Notes: generated by a model from the sequence alone, not told the origin. A stretch of DNA of 64,000 nt from Asanoa ferruginea (GCF_003387075.1 NZ_QUMQ01000001.1:6138001-6202000), one strand, 5' to 3'; shown: positions 17,976 through 27,989, counted from the first letter of the stretch. A program made the numbers and translations.

Positions 17976-19031
17976 TCAGCGAGCATGCGCCGCCGCGGCG
18001 TCGTACTCGGGAGCGTTCTCGAAATGGACGATCCGTGCGTACCCGAGGTTCTTGAAAAGCCGGTTCGAACCGGAGATGAGCGTCGCCGGTGACGTGCCGG
18101 TGGCGAATCGCTGGACCACGGTGTTCTGGGGCGTCCAGATGACGTCACCCTTCTTCCACTCCCACCGGGTCGGCTCCTTCGCGATCCGGGCGTAGTACTG
18201 GTCGGTGATCTCGGCCTCCACGTCCCAGTGCAGGTCGTAGCCCTCGCCGTCGATGACGTAGGAAACCTCGTCAGCCATCTGCCAGCGCCGCCCCGACCGG
18301 CTACCCGCCGGGATCTCGTGCAGGTAGACGTCGGTCGCCTTGATCCGCAGCGGGACACCCTCACCCGCCAACTGGCGGACATGCCCGAACGGGGTCCACT
18401 CCCAGGGCGTGTCCTTGGGAGTGAGCACCTTCGGAACGAGTTCGTCGCCCTCGGGGCGCCCGGTGAGCCACTCGCTGCGCGGCTCCCAGAGCTCGTCGTT
18501 CGCCGGGACCGTCCCGATCTTGCCCTGGTAGGTCAGGCCGAGGAAGAGCGCCAGCGGCTTCGGCTTGAAGATGATGCAGGTGGCTTTTTTCTCGGGGTCC
18601 GGATTGTTGTGCCAGTGGACGCTGTCGTTGTGCACCGCGATGGCGTCGCCGGCGTTCCAGTCGTAGCGCTTGCCGTCGTGCAGCTCGTAGCCGTAACCGT
18701 CGAGCGCATAGAAGAAGGCCTCGTTCTGGTGGCCGTGACCGTCGTTGCGGCCGTTCGGCGGGACGACGACGAAATGCACGTGCAGGGACTGGGTACGGAA
18801 GATGTCGTCGCCCGGGGCGACGATGTTCGCGGCTCCCCAGCCCTCCACCCCAGAGGCAGTGAAGACCCGCGGAATGTTGGCCAGCCGGTCCTGGCGTTCC
18901 TTGGCGATCGAATACCGGGAACTGCTCACCTGGCGCACGTAAATGCGCTCCTTGGCGTAGTCCTCGGCATGAACGTGGACGTTCTGCGCCACCTGTTCGC
19001 GCTCGCGGGTCCTGGACCGTTCAGTCTCCAC
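17976..19031 (-). CDS. Bicupin A (gentisate-dioxygenase-like fold)
   Basis: 351-residue protein with two cupin barrels. GTG 19031 is chosen because AAGGAG sits 6 bases upstream, and it overlaps the stop of the AAA+ gene by 11 bases (translational coupling). The first barrel has a complete metal site: HGHQNEAFF (two His and Glu) and a later His in VHWHNN. The second barrel (GRRWQMADEVSYVIDGEG) has lost the histidines. It is closely similar to bicupin B at 36785. The fold includes ring-cleaving dioxygenases, but activity is not established here. Confidence 0.82.
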   Translation of the reverse strand: METERSRTREREQVAQNVHVHAEDYAKERIYVRQVSSSRYSIAKERQDRLANIPRVFTASGVEGWGAANIVAPGDDIFRTQSLHVHFVVVPPNGRNDGHGHQNEAFFYALDGYGYELHDGKRYDWNAGDAIAVHNDSVHWHNNPDPEKKATCIIFKPKPLALFLGLTYQGKIGTVPANDELWEPRSEWLTGRPEGDELVPKVLTPKDTPWEWTPFGHVRQLAGEGVPLRIKATDVYLHEIPAGSRSGRRWQMADEVSYVIDGEGYDLHWDVEAEITDQYYARIAKEPTRWEWKKGDVIWTPQNTVVQRFATGTSPATLISGSNRLFKNLGYARIVHFENAPEYDAAAAHAR

Positions 19032-21222
19032 TTGAGTCTCCTTCGGTTGGATTGGCGCGCGCGTTCTCGACGGCGGCCAGCAGATCGGCACGTGAGAGGG
19101 GTCGTTCCTCGGCCGACGCCGCCTGGGCGGCGGATTGGCAGATGAACTCGAGGTCGCCGCCGACGAGCCCGGCGGTCAACGGCACGAGGGCCGCGACGAG
19201 TGCCTCAGCCGGTTCGGCGAGATTGGCGGGGCGCAGTTGCCGATGCAGGATCCCGGCGCGATCGTCGTCGCTCGGAGCCCGGACGTGGATGTGCACGCCG
19301 AGTCGTCCGTGCCGCAGGATCGCCGGCTCGACCTCGGCCAGGCGGTTGGACGCGGCGACGACGAGGACCCGCGAGGCCGGATCGAGCGCATCCAGCTCGG
19401 CGGTGAGCTGGCTGATGACCCGGCGCTGGGCCCGTGCCCCGTCATCGCTCCGCCCGCCCGGTCGCGGCGCGATGGCATCGAGCTGGTCGAAGAAGAGGAT
19501 CGACGGCGCCACGTTGCGGGCCCGGTCGAACACGGCCCGCAGGGTCTCCTCCGTCTCGCCCAACCACTGCGAGAACAGCTCCGGCCCGTGCACCGTCACG
19601 AGGTTGACGCCGGATTCGCCCGCCATGGCCCGCACCAGCGCCGTCTTGCCGGTTCCGGGCGCGCCGGCGAGCACGATGCCCGCATCGGTGGCCAGCCCGG
19701 TGCCCGCCGATCGGCCGCTGCCGACGGAAACGAACGCCTCGACGATCGACCGGAGCCGCTTCTTCACGTCGTCGTAACCGCCGATGTCGCCCCACCTCGT
19801 CGGTGGATGCTCGCTGGCCGCTTGGCGGAGCGCCGCCGGACGCACGGTGCGCAGCGCGGCGCGGAAGTCGTCCGCCCGCACGATGAGATCGGCGGGATCG
19901 GGGCTGTTTGCCAGCGACGGGGCCGCCACGAAGCGGGCCGCTGCCCGGCGCAACGCGTGGAGCCCGGCCTCCCGGGCGAGTTCCATGAGATCGGCGCCGA
20001 CAAATCCGTGCGCCTGGGACGAGATTTCGCCGAGGGTGTCGAGGGCGCTCTCGTCGAGCGGCATCTCGCGGCAGTGGACCCGCAGAATCTGTTCGCGTTC
20101 GCCGGGGGTGGGTGTGGGGAAGAAGATCTCGCGGTCGAACCGGCCGGCCCGGCGCAGGGCCGGGTCGATGGCGTGCAGCCGGTTGGTGGTGCCGATGACG
20201 AGCAGCCCTTCGGCGCGCCCGAGCCCGTCCATGAGGGCGAGCAGCTGGGCCACTGCGCGCGATTCGGAGCTGCTGGACGCCGTTCGGCGTACGGTCGCGA
20301 TCGCGTCGATTTCGTCGATGAGGATGATCGCGGGCGCCGACGCGCTCGCGTCCGCGAACACCTTGCGCAGGTTGGCCTCGGTCTCGCCGCTGTAGGTGCC
20401 GACGATCTCGGGGCCGTCGACGTGCCAGTAGTTGGCGTTGACCTCGTTGGCGACGCTACGGGCCAGGAGGGTCTTTCCTGTTCCGGGAGCGCCGTGGAGG
20501 ATCACCCCGCGGGGCGCGTCGATGCCGAGCTGGCGGTAGACGTGGGGGAACAACAACGGAAGTTCGACGTATTCGCGCACCTCGCGCAGCTGGGTCGTCA
20601 GCCCGCCGACGTCCTCGAAGGTGGTGTCGAGCACCGTGCTCGGCCGGTCGTGGTGGTCATGACCCTCGCCGGGGCCGTGCTCGTGGTCGGCGGAGATGAG
20701 CCAGACGTCGGTGTCCGCGGTGACGAGGCCCTCCCGGCCCGCCACGGCATGAACCTCGAAGGTGAGCCCGACCAGCCGATCCGACGGCGTGAAATAGATG
20801 AGCATGCCCTCGCGCAGCGCCACCCGGTGTGTCACGAGCATCGACTTCAGCGCGGGAACGAGGTTGGCCTGGTGTGCGCCCAGCGCAACGCTCGGCACGA
20901 GGCTGACCTCGGACGCCGGAGGCAGCTCGACGACCTCGACGGTGACGGGCTCGTTGGGGTAGGCCTTGATCGCCTGACGCGTCAGCCGGTCGATCCGGAG
21001 AGCGCCGTTGTCCACCGCCGCTTCGGGAGACGGGTCGGTGGGCGCCACCGTGACAAGGCCGACGCGACCGCGGACGGTCGTCAGCCGCAGGACGGCACCA
21101 TCGGCGATCCCCGAGGCACGCAGATCCGGCGCCACGAGTACGGCGCCTGGCACGGCCGCGCGGTAATCCGTCGGGCGAGCATCAACGATGGCCCGGAACT
21201 GCGTGCCGACGCGCGCTGACAT
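19021..21222 (-). CDS. Cdc48/VAT-type AAA+ ATPase with altered D2 Walker B
   Basis: 733-residue protein: an N domain (about 1-190) with a His/Asp/Glu-rich patch (DHEHGPGEGHDHHD), then two AAA+ modules. D1 has Walker A GAPGTGKT, Walker B IILIDEID and the arginine-finger region RRAGRFDRE. D2 has Walker A GAPGTGKT, but Walker B reads ILFFDQLD, with Gln in place of the catalytic Glu, and the finger region reads RHGRLGVHI. D2 therefore probably binds but does not hydrolyse ATP. ATG 21222 is preceded by GAGGAGGTAG. Such ATPases unfold or disassemble protein complexes. It is coupled to bicupin A, which may be its client or partner. Confidence 0.9.
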   Translation of the reverse strand: MSARVGTQFRAIVDARPTDYRAAVPGAVLVAPDLRASGIADGAVLRLTTVRGRVGLVTVAPTDPSPEAAVDNGALRIDRLTRQAIKAYPNEPVTVEVVELPPASEVSLVPSVALGAHQANLVPALKSMLVTHRVALREGMLIYFTPSDRLVGLTFEVHAVAGREGLVTADTDVWLISADHEHGPGEGHDHHDRPSTVLDTTFEDVGGLTTQLREVREYVELPLLFPHVYRQLGIDAPRGVILHGAPGTGKTLLARSVANEVNANYWHVDGPEIVGTYSGETEANLRKVFADASASAPAIILIDEIDAIATVRRTASSSSESRAVAQLLALMDGLGRAEGLLVIGTTNRLHAIDPALRRAGRFDREIFFPTPTPGEREQILRVHCREMPLDESALDTLGEISSQAHGFVGADLMELAREAGLHALRRAAARFVAAPSLANSPDPADLIVRADDFRAALRTVRPAALRQAASEHPPTRWGDIGGYDDVKKRLRSIVEAFVSVGSGRSAGTGLATDAGIVLAGAPGTGKTALVRAMAGESGVNLVTVHGPELFSQWLGETEETLRAVFDRARNVAPSILFFDQLDAIAPRPGGRSDDGARAQRRVISQLTAELDALDPASRVLVVAASNRLAEVEPAILRHGRLGVHIHVRAPSDDDRAGILHRQLRPANLAEPAEALVAALVPLTAGLVGGDLEFICQSAAQAASAEERPLSRADLLAAVENARANPTEGDSSGD

Positions 21223-21342
21223 CCCAGCTACCTCCTCGTAGGACCCCGGTCGTGGTCTGGGGCGGGCCGGACGTTGCGATCGAGTCACGGCTCCCCAATT
21301 CATCCGGGAGACCATCTTGACCCGCGGCGAATAGTGATGCAA

Positions 21343-21353
21343 TGGTTAGTCCA
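21343..21353. promoter_or_regulatory. Predicted GntR operator of the long ABC-transporter operon
   Basis: TGGTTAGTCCA within AATGGTTAGTCCAAT, between the divergent AAA+ gene (-) and the ABC permease (+). It is the only such site before the 13-kb unit that ends at 34512. Confidence 0.62.
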
Positions 21354-21450
21354 ATGCAACGCGTCGACCACTCGCGTTCCACCCGGACGCTCTACCGCCG
21401 TATCGAGGCCGAGTTCCCGCGATGAGGGAGAGACAGGGGATGACAGGCAG

Positions 21451-22452
21451 TTGACCAGCTACGTCGTGCGGCGCGTGCTCGGAGCGATCCCCCTGCTTCT
21501 CGCCATCGTCGTGATCATCTTCTTCATCACCCGGCTCGTCCCGGGCGACCCGGTTTCGGCGATGCTGCCCGAGAATGCCACCGAGCTCGACCGGCAGCGG
21601 ATGACCGAGCTGTACGGGCTGAACGATCCGGTGCTCGTCCAGTTCTGGAAGTACCTGGTCCAACTGCTGCACGGAAACCTGGGCACGTCGTTCCAGTACC
21701 ACAGCTCGGTCAGCGAGCTCCTGTGGCGGCGCCTGCCCGCCACGCTCGATCTGGCGATCGCCGCACTGCTCTTCGGGTGGATCATCGGCATCGCCCTGGG
21801 TGCCATCGCGTCGACCAAGCACAACAAGTGGCAGGACCGCACGGCGAGCATTGTCGGTCTCATCGGAATCTCGGCGCCGACGTTCTGGATCGGGTTGCTG
21901 CTCATCATCTACGTAGCCGTGCCGACGGGGTGGTTCCCCACCGGCGGCCGGCTGCCCGCGGACGTCGTGCCTCCCGGTCCAACCGGGGTGAACTTCATCG
22001 ACGCCATCATCCACCTCGACCCTGGCCTGTTCTTCACCTCGCTGCGGTATGTCGCGCTGCCAGCCATCACGCTCGGTGCGGCCATGACCGGTCTGCTCGT
22101 GCGGATGACGCGCTCGAGCATGCTCGAGGTGCTTGGCGACGACTACATCCGCACCGCCCGGGCCAAGGGTGCCCGGGAGAGCACGGTCAACTTCCGCCAC
22201 GCCCTACGCAACGCCGGTCGCCCCGTCGCCACCGTCATGGGCCTGGAGGCGGCGTCACTGCTCAGCGGGTCGATCGTCGTGGAGACCATCTTCTCGTGGC
22301 CCGGGTTGGGGCAGACGCTCGTCAACTCCGTGGATTTCCGCGACTATCCGGTCATTCAGGCCACGGTGCTGATGTTCGCCGTCGTCTTCGTGCTGACGAA
22401 CCTGGCCGTTGACATCGCTTACTGCTTCATCGACCCGAGGATCAAGTACTGA
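21451..22452 (+). CDS. Oligopeptide/dipeptide ABC transporter permease 1 (DppB-like)
   Basis: 333-residue inner-membrane permease. TTG 21451 gives the standard DppB N-terminus (TSYVVRRVLGAIPLLLAIVV), with six hydrophobic segments and the GDPVSAML loop. The cytoplasmic coupling loop near residue 230 reads DDYIRTARAKGA, the EAA-type contact for the ATPases. A tiny frame ATG ACA GGC AGT TGA overlaps the start. It is first in the importer operon (permeases, lipoprotein, peptidase, two ATPases). Confidence 0.92.
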   Translation: MTSYVVRRVLGAIPLLLAIVVIIFFITRLVPGDPVSAMLPENATELDRQRMTELYGLNDPVLVQFWKYLVQLLHGNLGTSFQYHSSVSELLWRRLPATLDLAIAALLFGWIIGIALGAIASTKHNKWQDRTASIVGLIGISAPTFWIGLLLIIYVAVPTGWFPTGGRLPADVVPPGPTGVNFIDAIIHLDPGLFFTSLRYVALPAITLGAAMTGLLVRMTRSSMLEVLGDDYIRTARAKGARESTVNFRHALRNAGRPVATVMGLEAASLLSGSIVVETIFSWPGLGQTLVNSVDFRDYPVIQATVLMFAVVFVLTNLAVDIAYCFIDPRIKY

Positions 22453-22453
22453 C

Positions 22454-23353
22454 ATGGCCATGTTGAAGGGTTCTTCGAGCCTGTCGTTCTGGGCACGGGC
22501 GCGCCGGCTGTTGCGTCGTCCGGGTGGGTGGAACGTCGTGGTGGGCGGCGGCATCCTGTTGGGCTTCGTCATCGTCGCCGTGTTCGCCGGACTGCTGTCG
22601 CCACATGACCCCTACGCCCAGGATCTGGTGAACAAGCTCAAGCCGCCGGCGTGGTCCGGTGGTGGCAGCATGTCCCATCTCCTCGGCACGGACTATCTGG
22701 GCCGTGACATCCTCAGCCGCCTCATCTACGGTGCCCGGATCTCCCTGCTGGTCGGCGTCGCCACGGCCGTCGGGGCCGCCTTCATCGGTGTGACGACCGG
22801 TGTCATCGGCGGATATCTGGGCGGCTGGGTGGACGCCGCCATCCAGCGGGTCGTCGTGCTCTTCCAGGCGTTCCCGTTCATCCTGCTCGCGATCCTGCTG
22901 GTTGCCATCACGGGCGCCGGCACCTGGAAAGTTGTGGTCATCCTGGTGCTGTCGCGCTGGCCCGCGTTCAACCGGGTCGCGCGATCCGAGGCACTCAGTC
23001 AACGAACGCGCGAATACGTCCTGGCCGCCGAAGCCATGGGCTCACACTGGTTCCGGCTCATGAACAGGCACGTCCTGCCCGCCGTGGTCGCGCCCTCCAT
23101 CGTCGTGGCGACGTTCTCCATCTCGGGAGCGATCCTCGGCGAGGCGGGTCTGAGCTTCCTCGGTCTCGGCGTGCCGATCGCCACCCCCACGTGGGGCAAC
23201 ATGCTCGCCGATGGCCGGAACTTCATGTATGCCGACCCCTGGCTGACGATCCCGCCCGGTGTCGCGCTGTTTCTCATCGTCATCGCCGCCAACGTCATGG
23301 GCGATGGCATTCGCGATCTCACCGACCCCCGGTTGAGGAATCGCGCTCGATAG
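22454..23353 (+). CDS. Oligopeptide/dipeptide ABC transporter permease 2 (DppC-like)
   Basis: 299-residue permease starting one base after the stop of permease 1. The N-terminal helix follows a short cytoplasmic region. Family blocks are HLLGTDYLGRDILSRLIYGARISL and the coupling loop TREYVLAAEAMG. It pairs with permease 1 to form the transmembrane channel. Confidence 0.92.
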   Translation: MAMLKGSSSLSFWARARRLLRRPGGWNVVVGGGILLGFVIVAVFAGLLSPHDPYAQDLVNKLKPPAWSGGGSMSHLLGTDYLGRDILSRLIYGARISLLVGVATAVGAAFIGVTTGVIGGYLGGWVDAAIQRVVVLFQAFPFILLAILLVAITGAGTWKVVVILVLSRWPAFNRVARSEALSQRTREYVLAAEAMGSHWFRLMNRHVLPAVVAPSIVVATFSISGAILGEAGLSFLGLGVPIATPTWGNMLADGRNFMYADPWLTIPPGVALFLIVIAANVMGDGIRDLTDPRLRNRAR

Positions 23354-23409
23354 AGCGTTGCACATCAGTTCGCCGTTGCAGATCTCGGTCAACCAGAAAG
23401 AGGTGAAAG

Positions 23410-24981
23410 ATGACTCTCGGAAGCAGAAAGAGACGCCGCACAGTGCTCATCGCGCTGGCGACGGCCGGCGTCTTCGCTTTGACGGCTTGTAACGGCGGTA
23501 GCGGTTCGGGAGGTGCCGGCGCGACGTCTTCGGGCGTCATCGTCCAGGACTCCACGGTGACCGTGGGCGAGCAGGACGAGCCGCCGTCGTGGAACATCTA
23601 CGCGCAAAGCGGCACGGGCAGCGGCAACTCGCAGTGGGGCAACATCTTCGACGCGCTGCTCGACTGGAACTACGACAAGAAAGAGTATGACCCCTACCTG
23701 GCCACGAGCTGGGAGAGCAGCGCCGACCTGAAGACCTGGACGTTCCACCTGCGTCAGGGCGTGAAGTTCTCCGACGGGACGCCGTTCACCGTCGACGATG
23801 TGTTGTTCAGCTTCGACCGCATGAAGAACCACCCCGACTCGCTCATGGCGAGCCACTTCGCCCACGTGACGAAGATGGAAGCGCCGGACCAGTCCACAGT
23901 GGTGCTCCACCTCGACACCCCCATCGCCTCGTTCCTCTCGGACATCGAGGGCCGGATGATCGTGTCGAAGCACGCCTACGACACGATGGGCGAGGACAAA
24001 GCCAACCACGCGATGATCGGCACCGGCCCCTTCAAGCTGGAGAGCTGGGTCGAGGGTCAGCAGATGACGCTGGTTCGCAACGACAACTTCTGGGGCGACA
24101 AGCCGAGCGTCCAGAAGCTCGTGCTCAAGGTCATCCCGGACGACGCGGCACGGCTCGCGGCGCTCAAGTCCGGTGAGGTCCAGATCATTCGTGAACTGCC
24201 CTCGCAGGACATCCCGACGGTGAAGAACACCCCGGGGGTCAAGGTCGTCACCAACCCCGGTGTGCGCATCCTGTTCATGCCGTTCAACCCGACCATCAAG
24301 CCGTACGACGACCCCCGCGTGCGCGAGGCCATCAGCAAGGCGATCGACGTGCACACCATCGTCGACGGCGTGTTCGACGGCACGGTGACGGAGATGAAGG
24401 GCCCGATGCCGGACTTCATCCCCGGTGCGGACCCGAGCTGGAAGGGCCACGTCTACGACCCGGAGGCGGCCAAGGCGCTCGTGCAGGAGATCGGCGGTGG
24501 TCAGCCGGTCAAGATCACGTTCACCTCGGCGACGGGGAACTACCCGGGTGACACCCAGGTCAACCAGGTGGTCGTGGAGCAACTCAAGGCAGTCGGCTTC
24601 GACGTCCAGTTCGACTCACCTGACTTCGCGGTCCTGTCCGCGAACCAGAGCAAGGGCAAGGTCGGGTTCTACCTGATCACCAAGGGTGGTTACCAGGACG
24701 CCGGTGCCGTCTACACGCAGTACTGGCTCGCCGGGCAGTCGAAGCGAACCATGTGGGACGACCCGGCGCTCAACGATGTCCTCACCAAGCAGGCCGCCGA
24801 ACCTGACACCACCAAGCGCGAAGCGCTGCTCAAGGACGCCGGCAACATGCTCGTGGACCAGGACGCCGCCATTTGGTTCGGCACCTACGAAAACCTGTGG
24901 GCGACCGCCGACAACATCAAGTGGCAACCGAACGCCGGTGAGTGGATCAACGGCACTGACATCGACGTCCTTCAGAAGTAG
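23410..24981 (+). CDS. Oligopeptide ABC transporter substrate-binding lipoprotein (DppA/OppA family)
   Basis: 523-residue SBP_bac_5 family protein. The N-terminus has a basic stretch (GSRKRRR), a hydrophobic run and the lipobox LTAC near residue 28, followed by a Gly/Ser linker, so it is a membrane-tethered receptor. Typical blocks are WTFHLRQGVKFSDGTPFTVDDV and the start of lobe 2 (YDDPRVREAISKAID). Members bind peptides but also opines, glycosides and other conjugates, so a peptide is not certain. A long hairpin follows its stop codon. Confidence 0.93.
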   Translation: MTLGSRKRRRTVLIALATAGVFALTACNGGSGSGGAGATSSGVIVQDSTVTVGEQDEPPSWNIYAQSGTGSGNSQWGNIFDALLDWNYDKKEYDPYLATSWESSADLKTWTFHLRQGVKFSDGTPFTVDDVLFSFDRMKNHPDSLMASHFAHVTKMEAPDQSTVVLHLDTPIASFLSDIEGRMIVSKHAYDTMGEDKANHAMIGTGPFKLESWVEGQQMTLVRNDNFWGDKPSVQKLVLKVIPDDAARLAALKSGEVQIIRELPSQDIPTVKNTPGVKVVTNPGVRILFMPFNPTIKPYDDPRVREAISKAIDVHTIVDGVFDGTVTEMKGPMPDFIPGADPSWKGHVYDPEAAKALVQEIGGGQPVKITFTSATGNYPGDTQVNQVVVEQLKAVGFDVQFDSPDFAVLSANQSKGKVGFYLITKGGYQDAGAVYTQYWLAGQSKRTMWDDPALNDVLTKQAAEPDTTKREALLKDAGNMLVDQDAAIWFGTYENLWATADNIKWQPNAGEWINGTDIDVLQK

Positions 24982-24989
24982 TTGTTGGA

Positions 24990-25043
24990 CCCCCGCGGGG
25001 CTGGTCCGCATGCCGAAAGTGCCGGCGGACCACCCCGTGGGGG
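24990..25043 (+). terminator. Intercistronic hairpin after the binding-protein gene
   Basis: Arms of about 19-20 bases (24990-25009 and 25025-25043; inner part TGGTCCGC / GCGGACCA) with one mismatch, one bulged base and a 15-base loop. Placed between the receptor and peptidase genes, it probably acts as a partial terminator or 3' mRNA stabiliser, so the receptor is made in excess of the downstream proteins. Confidence 0.7.
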
Positions 25044-25071
25044 CCGTGAGACCCCATGAGAGGGCGCCTGG

Positions 25072-26964
25072 ATGACCACCGAACCGTCGTACTCGCTGAG
25101 TGATTTTCTTTCCGCGGCCCACGTCAAGGAGTTCGCGCCGCTTTCCGATGGGTCGGGGCTCGTGTTCGTCCGTGACTCGCTCGAGACCGGCACGGCGGAG
25201 ATCTTCCGGGCGGATGCCAGCGGTGGCGAGCCGGTGCGGCTCACGGGCGTCTTTCACCCTGAACTTCAGACCTCGCCATTGGCGCAGCATCGCGCCGAAC
25301 CCAAGGCGCAGCTCGCCGTGACCGCCGAGCGGGTCTTCTTCACCAGCTCGCGCTACTACCAGGCGATCGACAACATCTTCTCGGTCTCGCTCGACGGCAG
25401 CGACCTGCGTCAGCACACGTTCCACGACGCGATGATCGAGACGAGTCCCGCACCGTCGCCGGATGGCTCGACGCTTGCCTACTTCACGCGCACGGGCCGG
25501 GGAACGAAGGTGTTCCTGCTGGACGTACGTACACCCGCGGCTTGGCCTCGGCTCCTGTCACCGGGAAGCGACAACGAGCGGTTTCCGGTCTGGTCGCCCG
25601 ACGGTCGGTGGATCGCGTTCGAGCGCGGCGGAGACACCTGGCTGCACGAGGTCGCGACCGGCAACGAGCGCCGACTCGCCGCGGACGCCTGGAGCAAGGT
25701 GACCGGCCCCGTCTTCGCGCCGGATTCGGGGCGCGTCCTCGTCTCGGCCAGTGACAGCGGATTCAGTCAGCTCGCCGTCGTCGACGTCGCCACCGGCGAG
25801 GTGACCGGCCTGACGCGGCTCCCGCGCCAGCATTCGGCGGGCTCCTGGGCGCCCGACGGGCAGTCGATCACGCTGACGTTCGCCGACGGCGTAGGCCTGA
25901 GCAACCAGGTCGGGGTGCTGCGCGCCGATGGCGCCGGCGAGCTCGTGACGTTGACGGGCGGCACCGCGATGCGCGGCAGCCCACAGTTCTCGCCCGACGG
26001 CGCCTCGGTCTACTACCTGGAGGGTGCCTCCAACCGGGTGCATGACATCTGGGCGGTTTCGCCGAACGGCGGGGAGCCACGCCAGATCACCTTCTCCATG
26101 GGCAGCCTCGACGCCGCCCGCCTGTCCGTCGCCGAGGAGGCCTGGTATCCGGCGGAGGACAGCCTGCCGATCCGGACGCTCGTCTTCAAGCCGGCGAACT
26201 TCGACCCGGCGAAGAAGTATCCGGTCGTCGTCGCCCTCCACGGCCACCCCGGCTGCTGGACGCACACGATGAACGCCCTGTGGCAGTGGGTCATCAGCCG
26301 TGGCGTCGTCCTCGTCGCGCCCAACCCGCGCGGCACCAAGGGGCTCGGCGCGGCCTTCCACGATCTCCACGACGGTGATTGGGGCGGGGTCGAGTTCTCC
26401 GACGTCATGGGCGTGCTCGACCTCATCGCCGAGTTGCCCTACGTCGACGTCCACCGGAAGGCGACGTGGGGCGGCAGCGGTGGTGGCTACATGAGCTTCC
26501 TGATCGCCACGCGCGCCCCGCAGGTGTTCGACGCACAGGTGATCCGGGCGCCTGTCTCGGCGTGGAAGTGGATCGCGATGGATCGGTTCACCGGCCAGGC
26601 GCGATACGCGACCGCGACGCGCGACCCGCAGCGGGCCCGGGAAGAGATGGGCGGCTCGTACACCGAGATTCCCGACCGTTACGAGGAGCGCTCGCCGCTG
26701 AATTTCGTCGAGCACGTCACCGTTCCGCAGTTGCTGCTGAGCGCCCGCCGGGATGGGTCGGTGCCGCTCAACGAGTCGCGGCGCTGGGTCGCTCGGATGA
26801 AGGAGCTCGGAAAGGGCGACCTGGTCGACTACGTCGAGTACCCCGACGACGATCACTCGCTGCTGCGGTATCGCGAGACCATGCGCGATCAGGGCGAACG
26901 GATCGTCAAGTTCCTGGCGGAGCATCTGGATGCTCCACAGATCGCTGAGGAAAAGGTGTCATGA
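25072..26964 (+). CDS. S9 family serine peptidase (acylaminoacyl/dipeptidyl peptidase-like)
   Basis: 630-residue cytoplasmic peptidase with no signal peptide. The N-terminal part (about 1-360) is a WD/PD40 beta-propeller with repeats such as SPDGSTLAYFTR and SPDGRWIAFE. The C-terminal alpha/beta hydrolase carries the nucleophile in GGSGGGYMSF (about residue 470), the Asp in SARRDGSVPL and the His in DDDHSLL. It sits inside the importer operon, overlapping the next ATPase gene by 4 bases (ATGA). This implies that imported substrates contain a peptide or amide bond that it cleaves. Confidence 0.92.
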   Translation: MTTEPSYSLSDFLSAAHVKEFAPLSDGSGLVFVRDSLETGTAEIFRADASGGEPVRLTGVFHPELQTSPLAQHRAEPKAQLAVTAERVFFTSSRYYQAIDNIFSVSLDGSDLRQHTFHDAMIETSPAPSPDGSTLAYFTRTGRGTKVFLLDVRTPAAWPRLLSPGSDNERFPVWSPDGRWIAFERGGDTWLHEVATGNERRLAADAWSKVTGPVFAPDSGRVLVSASDSGFSQLAVVDVATGEVTGLTRLPRQHSAGSWAPDGQSITLTFADGVGLSNQVGVLRADGAGELVTLTGGTAMRGSPQFSPDGASVYYLEGASNRVHDIWAVSPNGGEPRQITFSMGSLDAARLSVAEEAWYPAEDSLPIRTLVFKPANFDPAKKYPVVVALHGHPGCWTHTMNALWQWVISRGVVLVAPNPRGTKGLGAAFHDLHDGDWGGVEFSDVMGVLDLIAELPYVDVHRKATWGGSGGGYMSFLIATRAPQVFDAQVIRAPVSAWKWIAMDRFTGQARYATATRDPQRAREEMGGSYTEIPDRYEERSPLNFVEHVTVPQLLLSARRDGSVPLNESRRWVARMKELGKGDLVDYVEYPDDDHSLLRYRETMRDQGERIVKFLAEHLDAPQIAEEKVS

Positions 26965-27989
26965 CTATTGCCGCGAATAGCCTGACCAGGGTTCCCGGGC
27001 GATCCGACGACCCGCTGCTCGAGGTCGAGAAGCTCTCCGTCGTCTTCGTCGGGCTCGATGCCACGCTGCCGGCCGTCACCGATGTGGCCTTCGGGCTCTA
27101 CCCGGGCGAGACGCTCGGTGTGGTCGGCGAGTCCGGCTCCGGGAAGTCGGTCTCCATGATGTCGATGCTCGGGTTGACCCCCGGCCGCGTGACGTCGGGG
27201 CAGGTCCGGTTCGACGGCAAAGACCTACTGAAGATGTCCGCCGAGGAACGCCGCAAGATCCGCGGTGGCCCGATCGCGATGGTCTTCCAGGACCCTATGT
27301 CCTCGCTCAACCCGGTGCAGCGCATCGGGCATCAGCTCGAGGAGACCCTCAAGCTCCACAGCCCGGAGCTCAACAAAGCGGCGCGCAAGGAGCGCGTCGT
27401 CGAGTTGCTGCGGATCGTCGGTGTCGCCGACCCGGAGCAGCGGGTCAAGCAGTATCCGCATCAGTTCTCGGGTGGTATGCGCCAGCGCGTGATGATCGCG
27501 ATGGCGATCGCGAACTCGCCCCGGGTGCTGATCGCCGACGAGCCGACGACGGCGCTCGACGTGACGATTCAGGCCCAGGTCCTCGACGTGCTGCGCAAGG
27601 CGAAGGACGAGACGGACGCCGCGGTCATCCTCATCACGCACGACCTCGGCGTCATCGCGGAGATGGCCGACCGGGTCATGGTCATGTACGCCGGTCGCGT
27701 CGTCGAGGCGGGCACGGTGACCGAGCTGTTCGACGATCCCCGCCACCCCTACACCAAGGGTCTGCTGGGCAGCGCGCTGCGGGTCAGCGAGCGGGTCGAG
27801 CGACTCAACTCGATTCCCGGCAATCCGCCGAACATCACCCACCTGCCCACCGGCTGTTCCTTCCATCCCCGGTGCTCCATCGCCAACGGGCGGGAGCGGT
27901 GCAGCACGGAGACTCCAGAGCTCATCGACGTCGGCGGCCGCTGGACCGCCTGTCATTTCAGCGACGAATTGCGGGGAGCGCAGTCATGA
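26961..27989 (+). CDS. Oligopeptide ABC transporter ATP-binding protein 1 (DppD-like)
   Basis: 342-residue ATPase. Walker A is GESGSGKS (about residues 55-62), the signature is FSGGMRQR, Walker B is VLIADEP, and the switch His is in LITHDLG. The C-terminal oligopeptide extension has the cysteines of [17 protein letters not shown], which form the 4Fe-4S/metal site of this subfamily. It overlaps both neighbours. Confidence 0.94.
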   Translation: MTIAANSLTRVPGRSDDPLLEVEKLSVVFVGLDATLPAVTDVAFGLYPGETLGVVGESGSGKSVSMMSMLGLTPGRVTSGQVRFDGKDLLKMSAEERRKIRGGPIAMVFQDPMSSLNPVQRIGHQLEETLKLHSPELNKAARKERVVELLRIVGVADPEQRVKQYPHQFSGGMRQRVMIAMAIANSPRVLIADEPTTALDVTIQAQVLDVLRKAKDETDAAVILITHDLGVIAEMADRVMVMYAGRVVEAGTVTELFDDPRHPYTKGLLGSALRVSERVERLNSIPGNPPNITHLPTGCSFHPRCSIANGRERCSTETPELIDVGGRWTACHFSDELRGAQS

